From Tepidiphilus sp. J10 (lineage in GTDB: Bacteria; Pseudomonadota; Gammaproteobacteria; Burkholderiales; Thiobacillaceae), in NCBI GenBank assembly GCA_945897955.1, contig CAMDGQ010000021.1, forward strand, positions 1 to 56,446: DNA of 56,446 nt. The letters run 5' to 3'. The position numbers and the translations under genes are program-made. Under the pieces are notes generated by a model that saw nothing but the letters and a program-made list of their open reading frames with translations, did no database searches and was not told the origin of the DNA. Of the stretch, positions 18,895 through 26,021 are shown in pieces; positions within the stretch are counted from its first letter, which is position 1; each line of letters begins with the position of its first letter.

Positions 18895-20147
18895 GTCGCC
18901 TCGCTTTCGTCGCAGGATTGCGTGTTGCAGGCTACCCGCATCACCTTGACCACTGCCGCACAGGTATCAAGCATATCCTGCTCGTTCAACGTCGGATGAA
19001 CCAGAAAAGCCAGGCTGGTCTTTGCCAGATGACTCGCGACCGGATGCGCGTGAGCCGGTTGCAAGCCCGCGCGCGTAAAGGCAAGTTCACGATAAATCTC
19101 GCCGCAACTGCCGACAAAACACGGCACCCCTTCGGCATTGATCGCGGCAATGACCCGCGTCTGGTCCCAACCTGGCAATAAGCGGCTTTCCTCCAGGAAA
19201 GCGTAATAACGGTAATAAGCATGCCCGATATCGACTGGCGGCAGCGTCAAACGCAAGCCGGCCACGCTCGCCAATCCGGCGCTGAGCACAGCCGCATTGC
19301 GATTGCGCGCAGCGCACCACTCGCTCAGTTTGGCCAACTGGGCGCGGCCGATCGCCGCCTGCATTTCAGTCATTCGCCAATTGCTGCCGAACGATTCATG
19401 CAACCAGCGGAAACCCGGTGGATGTTCACGCTGAAAAACCGCCGCATAACTCTTGCCATGATCCTTGTATGCCCAGGCCTTCGCCCAGAGTTCCCGGTTA
19501 TTGGTGAGCAGCATGCCGCCTTCACCGCCGGTACTGATGATCTTGTCCTGGCAAAAGGATAAAGCCGCCGCATCGCCAAAACTGCCGACCGGACGGCCTT
19601 TGTAACTGGCGCCGTGCGCCTGGGCGCAATCCTCGATCACAAATAGATGGTGCTCACGCGCCAAGGCGAGCAGCGAATCCATATCGCAAGGCCAGCCGGC
19701 CAGATGCACGATAACGATGGCGCGCGTGCGCGGAGTGATCAGCGCCCTGACTGTCGCAGCGGTAAGGTTCTGGCTGACCTGATCGACATCGGCGACAACC
19801 GGGCGGGCGCCACGAGCGACGACGCAGCTCGCTGAAGCGATGAATGTGCGGCTGGTCGTAATCACCTCGTCGCCCGGCCCGATGTCCAGCGCGAAGAGCG
19901 CCAGTTCCAGCGCCAGCGTGCCGTTCGCCAGGGCAATCGCATACTCGACGCCGACGGCTTGCGCATACTCCGTCTCGAAGCGGGTACACATCTGACCGGT
20001 CCAGTAATTCACTTTTCCCGAGGCGAGCACCTGACTGACCGCGTCGATCTCGTCCGGCGCATAGACCGGCCAGGGGGCGAAACTTGCCGCGCGTAGCGGT
20101 ATACCCCCTTCGACTGCAAGTTGCCGCTGTAACGCTTTCTGCATCAT
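18891..20147 (-). CDS. pglE: PLP-dependent sugar aminotransferase (DegT/DnrJ/EryC1 family), PglE-like
   Basis: A 418-residue protein with DegT-family motifs: NGTLALELALFALDIGPGDE, ITTSRTFIASASCV, VIEDCAQAHGASYKG (PLP-contacting Asp) and the PLP lysine in SFCQDKIISTGGEGG near residue 198. It would aminate C4 of the keto sugar made by PglF. The start follows from the 4-bp ATGA overlap with pglD; a second ATG is the next codon. It also overlaps pglF by 4 bp, so the operon is tightly coupled. The specific product (UDP-4-amino-trideoxy sugar) is inferred from gene order, not from residues that decide stereochemistry. Confidence 0.9.
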   Translation of the reverse strand: MMQKALQRQLAVEGGIPLRAASFAPWPVYAPDEIDAVSQVLASGKVNYWTGQMCTRFETEYAQAVGVEYAIALANGTLALELALFALDIGPGDEVITTSRTFIASASCVVARGARPVVADVDQVSQNLTAATVRALITPRTRAIVIVHLAGWPCDMDSLLALAREHHLFVIEDCAQAHGASYKGRPVGSFGDAAALSFCQDKIISTGGEGGMLLTNNRELWAKAWAYKDHGKSYAAVFQREHPPGFRWLHESFGSNWRMTEMQAAIGRAQLAKLSEWCAARNRNAAVLSAGLASVAGLRLTLPPVDIGHAYYRYYAFLEESRLLPGWDQTRVIAAINAEGVPCFVGSCGEIYRELAFTRAGLQPAHAHPVASHLAKTSLAFLVHPTLNEQDMLDTCAAVVKVMRVACNTQSCDESEAT

Positions 20148-20788
20148 GCCTCCGTCCGCATTGGGCTTGCCGGCGATCCCGCCACACGAGACGCATCCGC
20201 CAAATCGCCGATGACGGTCGATCCGGCGCCAACCAATACCGATTCACCTATCCGTACCGAAGGAATGACCACGGCCCCCGCGCCAAGAAAACTGTACTTG
20301 CCGACGGTGACATGACCGCACAGCCGACACCCCGGCGCCAGATGAACCGCAGTACCGACAATGCAATCGTGATCGACCGAAGCAGCGGTGTTGACAATGA
20401 CATTGGGCGCCAGGACAGCATCGCAATTCACCACCACCCCCGCCGCCAGGAAGCAACCTTCACCGATCCGCACCCCGTTTCCAAGTTGCACTGAAGGATG
20501 GATCACCTTCGCCAATTCAAACCCCTGTTCGAGCAGCCAGCCTGCGACTTCGGCGCGCGTGCTGTTGCGGCCGATTGCGACGATGACCTGCGGCCGTTCA
20601 CCGGCAAGCGCCAGCAATGCCTCGCGGCCTCCGATCACCCGATAGCCAAGAACCTGCCTGTGCCAAGTAGCAGGGTCATCATCGGCCAACTGAATTTCGG
20701 AAAACTGGCGTGATTTTTCCGCTGCATCAATCACCACCTTGGCATGACCGCCACCGCCAAAAACAACAAGCCTGGGAAGCATGGACAT
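20144..20788 (-). CDS. pglD: Sugar N-acetyltransferase, PglD/NeuD family
   Basis: A 214-residue protein with an N-terminal Rossmann-like PglD_N domain (LVVFGGGGHAKVVIDAAEKS) and a C-terminal left-handed beta-helix of hexapeptide repeats (for example NGVRIGEGCFLAAGVVVNCD and VGKYSFLGAGAVVIPSVRIG). The catalytic histidine is probably in SVDHDCIVG. The family acetylates the 4-amino group of UDP-4-amino sugars. It lies between pglC (3-bp gap) and pglE (4-bp overlap), which fits UDP-diNAc-bacillosamine synthesis. NeuD-type sialic acid roles are less likely because no neuA/neuB neighbours are present. Confidence 0.9.
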   Translation of the reverse strand: MSMLPRLVVFGGGGHAKVVIDAAEKSRQFSEIQLADDDPATWHRQVLGYRVIGGREALLALAGERPQVIVAIGRNSTRAEVAGWLLEQGFELAKVIHPSVQLGNGVRIGEGCFLAAGVVVNCDAVLAPNVIVNTAASVDHDCIVGTAVHLAPGCRLCGHVTVGKYSFLGAGAVVIPSVRIGESVLVGAGSTVIGDLADASRVAGSPASPMRTEA

Positions 20789-20791
20789 GAC

Positions 20792-21394
20792 TCAGGAAGC
20801 GTCCCGTTTTGAGCCGGTAAAACGAGGCATGGTGACATGCCCGGCATGATTGACATCGCCGCGCTGAAACAGGCGCGCAAAGGTGAGCAGCAGTATTTTC
20901 ATATCGAGCAGCAGACTGTGGTTTTCAACATACCAGGCATCGTACTCAAGCCGGGTCTCCCAGGAGATCGCGTTACGCCCATTGATTTGAGCCCAGCCGG
21001 TAATACCCGGCCTGACCTGGTGCCGCAAGGCCTGACGGAGCGAATACAGCGGCAGGTATTCCATCAGCAAAGGCCTCGGCCCGACCAGACTCATATCGCC
21101 CTTCAACACGTTGAGCAACTGAGGCAACTCGTCGAGGCTGCTGCGTCGCAACCAGGTTCCAAATGGCGTCATGCGCTGCGCATCGGGCAACAGCTCGCCT
21201 GACGCATCACGGGTTTCCAGCATGGAACGAAACTTGAGAAACGCAAAAGGAACCCCGTTCAAGCCTGGCCGAGTCTGACGGATCAGAACGGGAGAACCCA
21301 TTGCGACAAGGACTGCCAACGCGGTCAAAAGCATAAGCGGCGCGCACAGTATCAACAACAGAAACGCGGTCACCGCATCGAGTAATCGTTTCAA
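20792..21394 (-). CDS. pglC: Undecaprenyl-phosphate sugar phosphotransferase, PglC-type
   Basis: A 200-residue monotopic phosphoglycosyl transferase. It has the N-terminal re-entrant hydrophobic segment (LLDAVTAFLLLILCAPLMLL), then the KFRSM motif, the catalytic Asp-Glu pair in RRSSLDELPQLLNVLKGDMS, LVGPRPLL and the QVRPGITGWAQINGRN motif. It would load a UDP-linked amino sugar onto undecaprenyl phosphate at the inner membrane. The start is TTG, with an AGAGG about 10 bp upstream; no in-frame ATG lies nearby. It is the first gene of the pgl operon and is preceded by an unusual hairpin-rich gap. Confidence 0.92.
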   Translation of the reverse strand: MKRLLDAVTAFLLLILCAPLMLLTALAVLVAMGSPVLIRQTRPGLNGVPFAFLKFRSMLETRDASGELLPDAQRMTPFGTWLRRSSLDELPQLLNVLKGDMSLVGPRPLLMEYLPLYSLRQALRHQVRPGITGWAQINGRNAISWETRLEYDAWYVENHSLLLDMKILLLTFARLFQRGDVNHAGHVTMPRFTGSKRDAS

Positions 21395-21689
21395 CCTGGA
21401 AACCTCTGTTGAACGCGCCCGAGTGTGCAGTTATCGGGCTGGCTGGCAAGGCGCAACGACGCAGCGGGGCGGGCCCCGCAAGGATAAGCAGGGACTTGGC
21501 CGCCGTCTTTTGGCGGCTTAGTCCTTCGCTTAGTAGCTTCATCAGGAGCAACGCAGCCAGACGGCTTCTCCACCCCGACAGCGGGCGGGTAGTGGGCTCA
21601 CCCAAATGGTGAGCGTCGTCGAAGCGCAAAACATCAGCCAGCATGGAACCTCACGAGGGATAAGGAGCGGTCAACTGCTGTTTCAAGGT
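21395..21689 (-). other. Structured 295-bp gap between gspK and pglC (possible leader RNA or terminator set)
   Basis: No convincing gene. Three inverted repeats stand out: 21596-21614 (perfect GCTCACC/GGTGAGC, five-base loop), 21485-21532 (long imperfect stem built on GACT-x2-GCCGCC and GGCGGC-x2-AGTC with outer TAAGC/GCTTA) and 21464-21479 (GCGGGG/CCCCGC). None is followed by a clear T-run on the minus strand, so plain termination is not obvious. I could not match a known riboswitch class. The pglC ribosome-binding site lies at its left end. Confidence 0.5.
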
Positions 21690-22619
21690 TCAACGTTGTT
21701 GCAACCACAGCAGCAGAGGCCAATTCTGCCCTTGGCGCAGGTAAAGCGCCAAATATCGCTGCCGCACGCGGCCGAACTCGACATGGAGATCGACCTGAAA
21801 ATAATCGCTGGCAACGCCGAGCAGGCTTTCCTGCAAACCCAGCGCCTGCGCGGCGCTGAGCTTGCCGCGAAACTCGGCCAGCGTCTGGCTGCCATCGCCG
21901 CGATCCGCCGTCAGTGCGCGGGCTTCATCCAGATTGAGCCCGGGAATGACGGCGGAGAGCACTTCGGCGCCCGCAGTATTGACGTTGATCGGCGTCGGTA
22001 CAGGCAGGACGCTGACAAACGGGGCGAGTTTTTCCACGCTGGCCGTGTCGAACCCGCGCACCAGGCGCAATTCGGCCAGATCGACGAGGGGGCGGTTGGC
22101 CGGGAAATACGGCTCCGGCAAGGCCAGGTAGTAAGCATCTTCCGCGCCGTCGCCGCCATTCGGCTGGCTGTCGGCATCGAGCCAGTCGACCAGGGCATCG
22201 GCCAGACCGGCAGGCAGTTCAAGCAGGTCGAGCAGTCGCTTGAAGGCGGCGATGTCGGAGATGCTGGCCTGACCCTGGCCTTGTGCACCGCGTACCAGAT
22301 TATTCAGATTGAACCGCGCCTGCTGGTCGCTCAGACCGCCTGCGACCCGGCCGCGCTCGACCGGCAGCACGACGTGCTGCGCCCAGCCTTCACCAAGATG
22401 ATCGACCTGATTCTGGCGACGATCTTCGCTCAGGATTGCACCCGCCCAATCCACACCGGCGCGCGCCACCGCGCCGCTCTGGGCGGCATCGCGCAGGTTT
22501 TCCACCTGCCGCGTCCAGACCTGCTGCCGCCAGGCGACGAAGCTCGCCACCGTCGTCGCCAACGCGACGATCAGGATGACGGTAATCAGGGCAATGCCGC
22601 GCTGGCGATCAATACGCAT
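21690..22619 (-). CDS. gspK: Type II secretion minor pseudopilin GspK
   Basis: A 309-residue protein with a short prepilin-type leader (RIDRQRG, cleavage before IALITVILIVALATTVASF). Downstream it has the GspK-typical periplasmic domain: NLNNLVRG, LVDWLDADSQPNGGDGAED and a helix-hairpin-helix-like PINVNTAGAEVLSAVIPGLN. GspK caps the pseudopilus tip with GspI and GspJ and is the only one lacking Glu5. It overlaps gspJ by 11 bp and is the last gene of gspG-H-I-J-K; gspC-F and gspL-N are not in the window. Confidence 0.93.
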   Translation of the reverse strand: MRIDRQRGIALITVILIVALATTVASFVAWRQQVWTRQVENLRDAAQSGAVARAGVDWAGAILSEDRRQNQVDHLGEGWAQHVVLPVERGRVAGGLSDQQARFNLNNLVRGAQGQGQASISDIAAFKRLLDLLELPAGLADALVDWLDADSQPNGGDGAEDAYYLALPEPYFPANRPLVDLAELRLVRGFDTASVEKLAPFVSVLPVPTPINVNTAGAEVLSAVIPGLNLDEARALTADRGDGSQTLAEFRGKLSAAQALGLQESLLGVASDYFQVDLHVEFGRVRQRYLALYLRQGQNWPLLLWLQQR

Positions 22620-23211
22620 ACATGCGGGTCAGCACTTCACCCGATTCCAGTTTCAAGTTCACCTTCACCGCCGACGGCTTGACCAGGTTGGCGGATGGCG
22701 GCCAGCGTGGTGACCAGATTCCGGCGCTGTCGCGATAGGAAAACTCCAGCAACGCGACCCGCTCCAGCACCACGGCGACATCCGGCGTGGCGCGCGGGCC
22801 GCTGTCCAGTGCCGGCCAGCGCAGCCACTCCACCTTGCCGTCGCGCAGTCGGTACGCCACCCGCTCGGGCGGCGTGGCGCCGGCATCGGCGGCGCCGAGA
22901 CGGGTCAGTTCGAGCTGAGCGGCGAATTCGCCCATGGCCATCGGCTCGCCCAGAAATGCAGCTTGCGGTGCGCCGCCGCGCAGGCGCGCGGGACGTTCGA
23001 CGAAAGCCGACAGATCGCGCTCCAGACGCACCCAGAACAGCGCCACCGCGCGCCATTGGCGATTCTCGTCATCCAGCCGGGCGCGCGCCTTGAGCACCGC
23101 ATCCAGGCCGGAATAGGCGGCCATGCCAAGCAGCGCGAAGATGGCCACTGCAACCAGCACCTCCAGCAGGGTGAAGCCGTTTTCGCGCCGGTGGAATGCG
23201 TTGCCGGGCAT
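22609..23211 (-). CDS. gspJ: Type II secretion minor pseudopilin GspJ
   Basis: A 200-residue protein with prepilin leader MPGNAFHRRENG, then FTLLEVLVAVAIFALLGMAA with Glu at mature position 5. The rest (QWRAVALFWVRLERDLSAF, YRLRDGKVEWLRWP) is typical of GspJ. The open frame runs about 240 codons further upstream, but that part is a wrong-frame reading of gspI and gspH; the ATG at 23211 overlaps the gspI stop in TGATG. It forms the pseudopilus tip complex with GspI and GspK. Confidence 0.92.
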   Translation of the reverse strand: MPGNAFHRRENGFTLLEVLVAVAIFALLGMAAYSGLDAVLKARARLDDENRQWRAVALFWVRLERDLSAFVERPARLRGGAPQAAFLGEPMAMGEFAAQLELTRLGAADAGATPPERVAYRLRDGKVEWLRWPALDSGPRATPDVAVVLERVALLEFSYRDSAGIWSPRWPPSANLVKPSAVKVNLKLESGEVLTRMYAY

Positions 23212-23594
23212 CAGCGATTCACCAGATAGCCGACCAGGATGGCCAGCGCATGCGGATTGTCGGCGCTTGCGCCGACCCGGATTTCGACGCGTTCGACATA
23301 GGGGTTGGGTGTCGTGCTGACCTGGCTTTGCCAGTGGAACCTGATGCCGGCCTGGCTTTCCTCGCCACGCGTCTCGCCGGTTGGCGGCAGCGTGCGCAGC
23401 GCGCGCAGTTCGGCCAGGCGATTTTCCGCCACCCAGCCTGCCAGCAGGCGCTGCTTGAGTTCGAAGGCATTGTCGAGCGAGCCGGACACCGCGCGCTGCA
23501 CGGCGGCAAGCGCGATGGCCAGGATGGCCAGCGCGACCAGCATTTCGATCAGCGTGAAACCGGCGATATTCCGCCCGATCCGTCTGCGCATCAT
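23211..23594 (-). CDS. gspI: Type II secretion minor pseudopilin GspI
   Basis: A 127-residue protein, the normal size for GspI. The leader MMRRRIGRNIAG precedes FTLIEMLVALAILAIALAAV, with Glu at mature position 5 for assembly. The GspI signature WVAENRLAELRA follows. It overlaps gspH by 4 bp upstream and gspJ by 1 bp downstream, so the operon is translationally coupled. It nucleates the minor pseudopilin complex at the inner membrane. Confidence 0.93.
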   Translation of the reverse strand: MMRRRIGRNIAGFTLIEMLVALAILAIALAAVQRAVSGSLDNAFELKQRLLAGWVAENRLAELRALRTLPPTGETRGEESQAGIRFHWQSQVSTTPNPYVERVEIRVGASADNPHALAILVGYLVNR

Positions 23595-24187
23595 TCCCCC
23601 GCCTCGCCGAGATCGTCCTCGACCCGCAAATTGCCGAGCGCGTCGGATTCCACCAGAACGCGCAGATCGCCGAGTGCCAGCACCACCGAGAAAGGCGGAT
23701 GCATGCCGGCGGGCGAAAACACCACCCGCTCCGGGTCTGTCGTCGAACGCGACACCGGCCGCTGGCGGATGCGTACTTCGGCGATCCGGATGCCCGCCAG
23801 CATCTGCCTCCCGGCAAACAACTCGTCGCCGGGCCGGGTGCGCCAGCGCACCTGGAGACTCTGGCTCTGCGCGGGGTTTTGTGTGGGGTTTTGTGCCGGT
23901 TCGTCGGCACCGGCCTGGTCTTCCTCGCGCTCCCAGAACGCATATCCCTGTTCGCTGAACGAGACCGCCAGCGGTGCGCCGCTGGTCACCGTTTCATCGG
24001 CCAGCGCGGTGAGCAGGGCGGCCAGTCGCTCGCCTTCGGTGCGCAAGCGGCGGGCATCGTCGGAGAACAGGTTGATCTGAATTGCGGCCACCACCACGCC
24101 TACCACCACCAGCACCACCAGCAACTCGATCAGCGTGAAGCCGGCGGATGCGGAACGCCGATTCAGGAAGCCGATCCGGCGCTTCAC
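23591..24187 (-). CDS. gspH: Type II secretion minor pseudopilin GspH
   Basis: A 198-residue protein. The leader MKRRIGFLNRRSASAG precedes FTLIELLVVLVVVGVVVAAI (Glu5 present). The periplasmic part contains the GspH-like LRTEGERLAALLTALADETV and SFSEQGYAFW. A low-complexity insertion (EPAQNPTQNPAQSQ near residue 100) looks lineage-specific. It lies 12 bp after gspG and overlaps gspI by 4 bp. Confidence 0.9.
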   Translation of the reverse strand: MKRRIGFLNRRSASAGFTLIELLVVLVVVGVVVAAIQINLFSDDARRLRTEGERLAALLTALADETVTSGAPLAVSFSEQGYAFWEREEDQAGADEPAQNPTQNPAQSQSLQVRWRTRPGDELFAGRQMLAGIRIAEVRIRQRPVSRSTTDPERVVFSPAGMHPPFSVVLALGDLRVLVESDALGNLRVEDDLGEAGE

Positions 24188-24199
24188 CTGGCAGGACGA

Positions 24200-24634
24200 T
24201 TAGAGATTCCAGGAACCGACATCCGCGCCATCGGTTTCGCCACCGGATTCGCGGTCTGCGCCAAAGGAGAACACGTCGATTTCGCCATGCACGCCCGGAT
24301 TCAGATATTGATAGGGCGAGCCCCAGGGATCTTTCGGCAGTCGGTCGAGATAGCCGCCACCTTTCCAGTTCGGCGGCAGCGGCTCGGTCGCCGGTTTCAC
24401 AACCAGCGCATCAAGGCCCTGTTCCGTGCTCGGATAGCGGAAGTTGTCCAGACGGTAAAGCTTCAGCGCCTGCAACAGCGCTGCAATATCCTGCTTGGCG
24501 GCAACCTGGCGGGCTTCATCCGGACGGCTCATGACCTTGGGTACGACCAAAGCGGCGAGAACGCCGAGGATGACCACGACGATCATGATTTCCAGCAGCG
24601 TGAAGCCGCTCGAACGGGAAGGATGGGAACGCAT
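24200..24634 (-). CDS. gspG: Type II secretion major pseudopilin GspG
   Basis: A 144-residue protein with leader MRSHPSRSSG, then FTLLEIMIVVVILGVLAALV with Glu5, then PKVMSRPDEARQVAAKQDI, and the calcium-site and C-terminal motifs KDPWGSPYQYLNPG and DVFSFGADRE of major pseudopilins. The frame is open further upstream, but ATG 24634 has AGGA about 10 bp before it and gives the normal leader. It is the first gene of the gspG-H-I-J-K operon, divergent from dsbB with a 143-bp shared control region. Confidence 0.95.
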   Translation of the reverse strand: MRSHPSRSSGFTLLEIMIVVVILGVLAALVVPKVMSRPDEARQVAAKQDIAALLQALKLYRLDNFRYPSTEQGLDALVVKPATEPLPPNWKGGGYLDRLPKDPWGSPYQYLNPGVHGEIDVFSFGADRESGGETDGADVGSWNL

Positions 24635-24777
24635 CGGGCTAGAGTCCTGTTGAATTGAAAAAACCGTCGCCGATTCTATCGCGCCGACATGGCGTTTTCT
24701 CGACGCCAAATAGATGCAATGTCTGTTGCCGCCGCGCGCCAGTCTGTATCTAATTCGCCGGCCATGAGGAGAAAACC

Positions 24778-25284
24778 ATGCAATCCCCGACACCCCGACT
24801 GATCTGGTCGCTTATCACGGCGGGTTGCTTCGGCCTGGTGGCGGCAAGTCTGCTGCTGACCGCCTGGCTTGACCTGCATCCCTGCCATCTGTGCATCTTC
24901 CAGCGCCTGCTGTTCATGGTTCTTGCCTTGCTCGGCCTGATTGCGGCCGGGTTGTCACCACGCCCGTCCGCGCGCTGGGCCGGGCTGGCCAGCCTGCCCT
25001 TCGCCGCTGCCGGCATTGCCGTGGCAAGCTACCAAAGCTGGCTTCAGGCGCAACCGCCGGGCAGCATTTCCTGCATGGCGGGCGAACCCAGCCTGATCGA
25101 ACGCCTGGTCGAATGGCTGGGCCAGCATCAACCCGGATTGTTTCTGGCCACCGGTTTTTGCGAGGAAGCGGAATGGGGCATCTTCGGCCTGTCGCTCGCC
25201 AACCTGGCCCTGTTAGCCTTTGTCGCCTGTCTGACCGCCGCCATCTGGGCACTTTTCCGCGCCCGCCAGGTCCATGCCGACTGA
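24778..25284 (+). CDS. dsbB: Disulfide bond formation protein DsbB
   Basis: A 168-residue inner-membrane protein with four hydrophobic segments. The quinone-proximal redox pair is in HPCHLCIFQR; the second cysteine pair lies in the periplasmic loop (SISCMAGEPS and ATGFCEEAEW). DsbB reoxidises DsbA and passes electrons to quinones. The next gene is dsbA, 19 bp downstream, which supports the assignment. The start has AGGAG about 7 bp upstream. Confidence 0.93.
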   Translation: MQSPTPRLIWSLITAGCFGLVAASLLLTAWLDLHPCHLCIFQRLLFMVLALLGLIAAGLSPRPSARWAGLASLPFAAAGIAVASYQSWLQAQPPGSISCMAGEPSLIERLVEWLGQHQPGLFLATGFCEEAEWGIFGLSLANLALLAFVACLTAAIWALFRARQVHAD

Positions 25285-25303
25285 TTTTCCGGAGACCGTT
25301 CCC

Positions 25304-25999
25304 ATGACTCTTCCCACAACTCTTCCAATGACCCGCCGTCAATTCAACCAGGCAATCCTGGCCTCGCTGACCAGCGCAGCCATCCCCTCCGTCCACGCAG
25401 CCACCGCGCCGGCCAGGCCCGCCTCGATCGCACTGGTCGAGGGCCGCGACTGGGAAGCCATCAATCCCCCCCTGCCGGGAGACAGTCCCGGCAAGATCGA
25501 AGTGCTGGAGTTCTTCTCCTACGGCTGCTCGCACTGCAATGAATTCAACCCGATGGTGCACCGCTGGGCGGCGAAACTGCCACGGGATATCAGTTTTAGG
25601 CGCGTACCGGTCAGCTTTGACCGCGCCGCCTGGAGCAACCTGTCACGCCTGTTCTACAGTCTGGAATCTACCGGCAACCTGCCCAGACTGGATCAGGCCG
25701 TATTCGATGCCATCCACCTGCGCAAAACCAATCTCTACACCGAGCAAGCCGCCATCGACTGGGTAGCGAGCCAGGGCGTCAACGCCAAAACCTTCCGCGA
25801 TGCAATGCGCTCCTTCGCTGTCGAGTCGCGCGTCATGCGCAGCGAGCAGCTTTCCCGCGCCTACAAGGTCAAGGGCGTGCCATTCCTTACTGTGGATGGC
25901 CGCTACGGCGTGGTCGGCCAGGCCGCCAACCATTTGTCCGAACTGCTTGGCATCGCCAACGCACTGATCACGAAAGCGCGGAGCCTGCCGAAAAAATAG
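25304..25999 (+). CDS. dsbA: Thiol:disulfide interchange protein DsbA
   Basis: A 231-residue periplasmic thioredoxin-fold oxidase with active site FFSYGCSHCNEFNP (CSHC) and the cis-Pro loop KGVPFLTVDG. A leader (TRRQFNQAILASLTSAAIPSVHA) directs export; it starts with twin arginines but lacks a full Tat consensus. I chose ATG 25304 because GGAG lies 9 bp upstream; an earlier ATG at 25274 overlaps dsbB, and a later one at 25328 is possible. It forms an operon with dsbB. It probably oxidises T2SS substrates and envelope proteins. Confidence 0.92.
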   Translation: MTLPTTLPMTRRQFNQAILASLTSAAIPSVHAATAPARPASIALVEGRDWEAINPPLPGDSPGKIEVLEFFSYGCSHCNEFNPMVHRWAAKLPRDISFRRVPVSFDRAAWSNLSRLFYSLESTGNLPRLDQAVFDAIHLRKTNLYTEQAAIDWVASQGVNAKTFRDAMRSFAVESRVMRSEQLSRAYKVKGVPFLTVDGRYGVVGQAANHLSELLGIANALITKARSLPKK

Positions 26000-26017
26000 G
26001 GCGTGTGCAGGACGCCC
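25991..26017 (-). terminator. Terminator for ygiQ (minus strand) at the dsbA/ygiQ convergent ends
   Basis: The six-base arms GGGCGT (25999-26004) and ACGCCC (26012-26017) form a hairpin. Read on the minus strand it is followed by TATTTTTT, which overlaps the dsbA stop region. It lies 5 bp after the ygiQ stop codon. On the plus strand it has no good T-run. Confidence 0.6.
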
Positions 26018-26021
26018 GCCT

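Noticed and set aside
21207-21644. 145-codon minus-strand frame running from within pglC through the gap
   Set aside because: It overlaps pglC in another frame and covers the hairpins; no homology or ribosome-binding site is visible.
23212-23943. N-terminal extension of the gspJ frame (444 residues total)
   Set aside because: It reads gspI and gspH out of frame; the pseudopilin leader marks the start at 23211.
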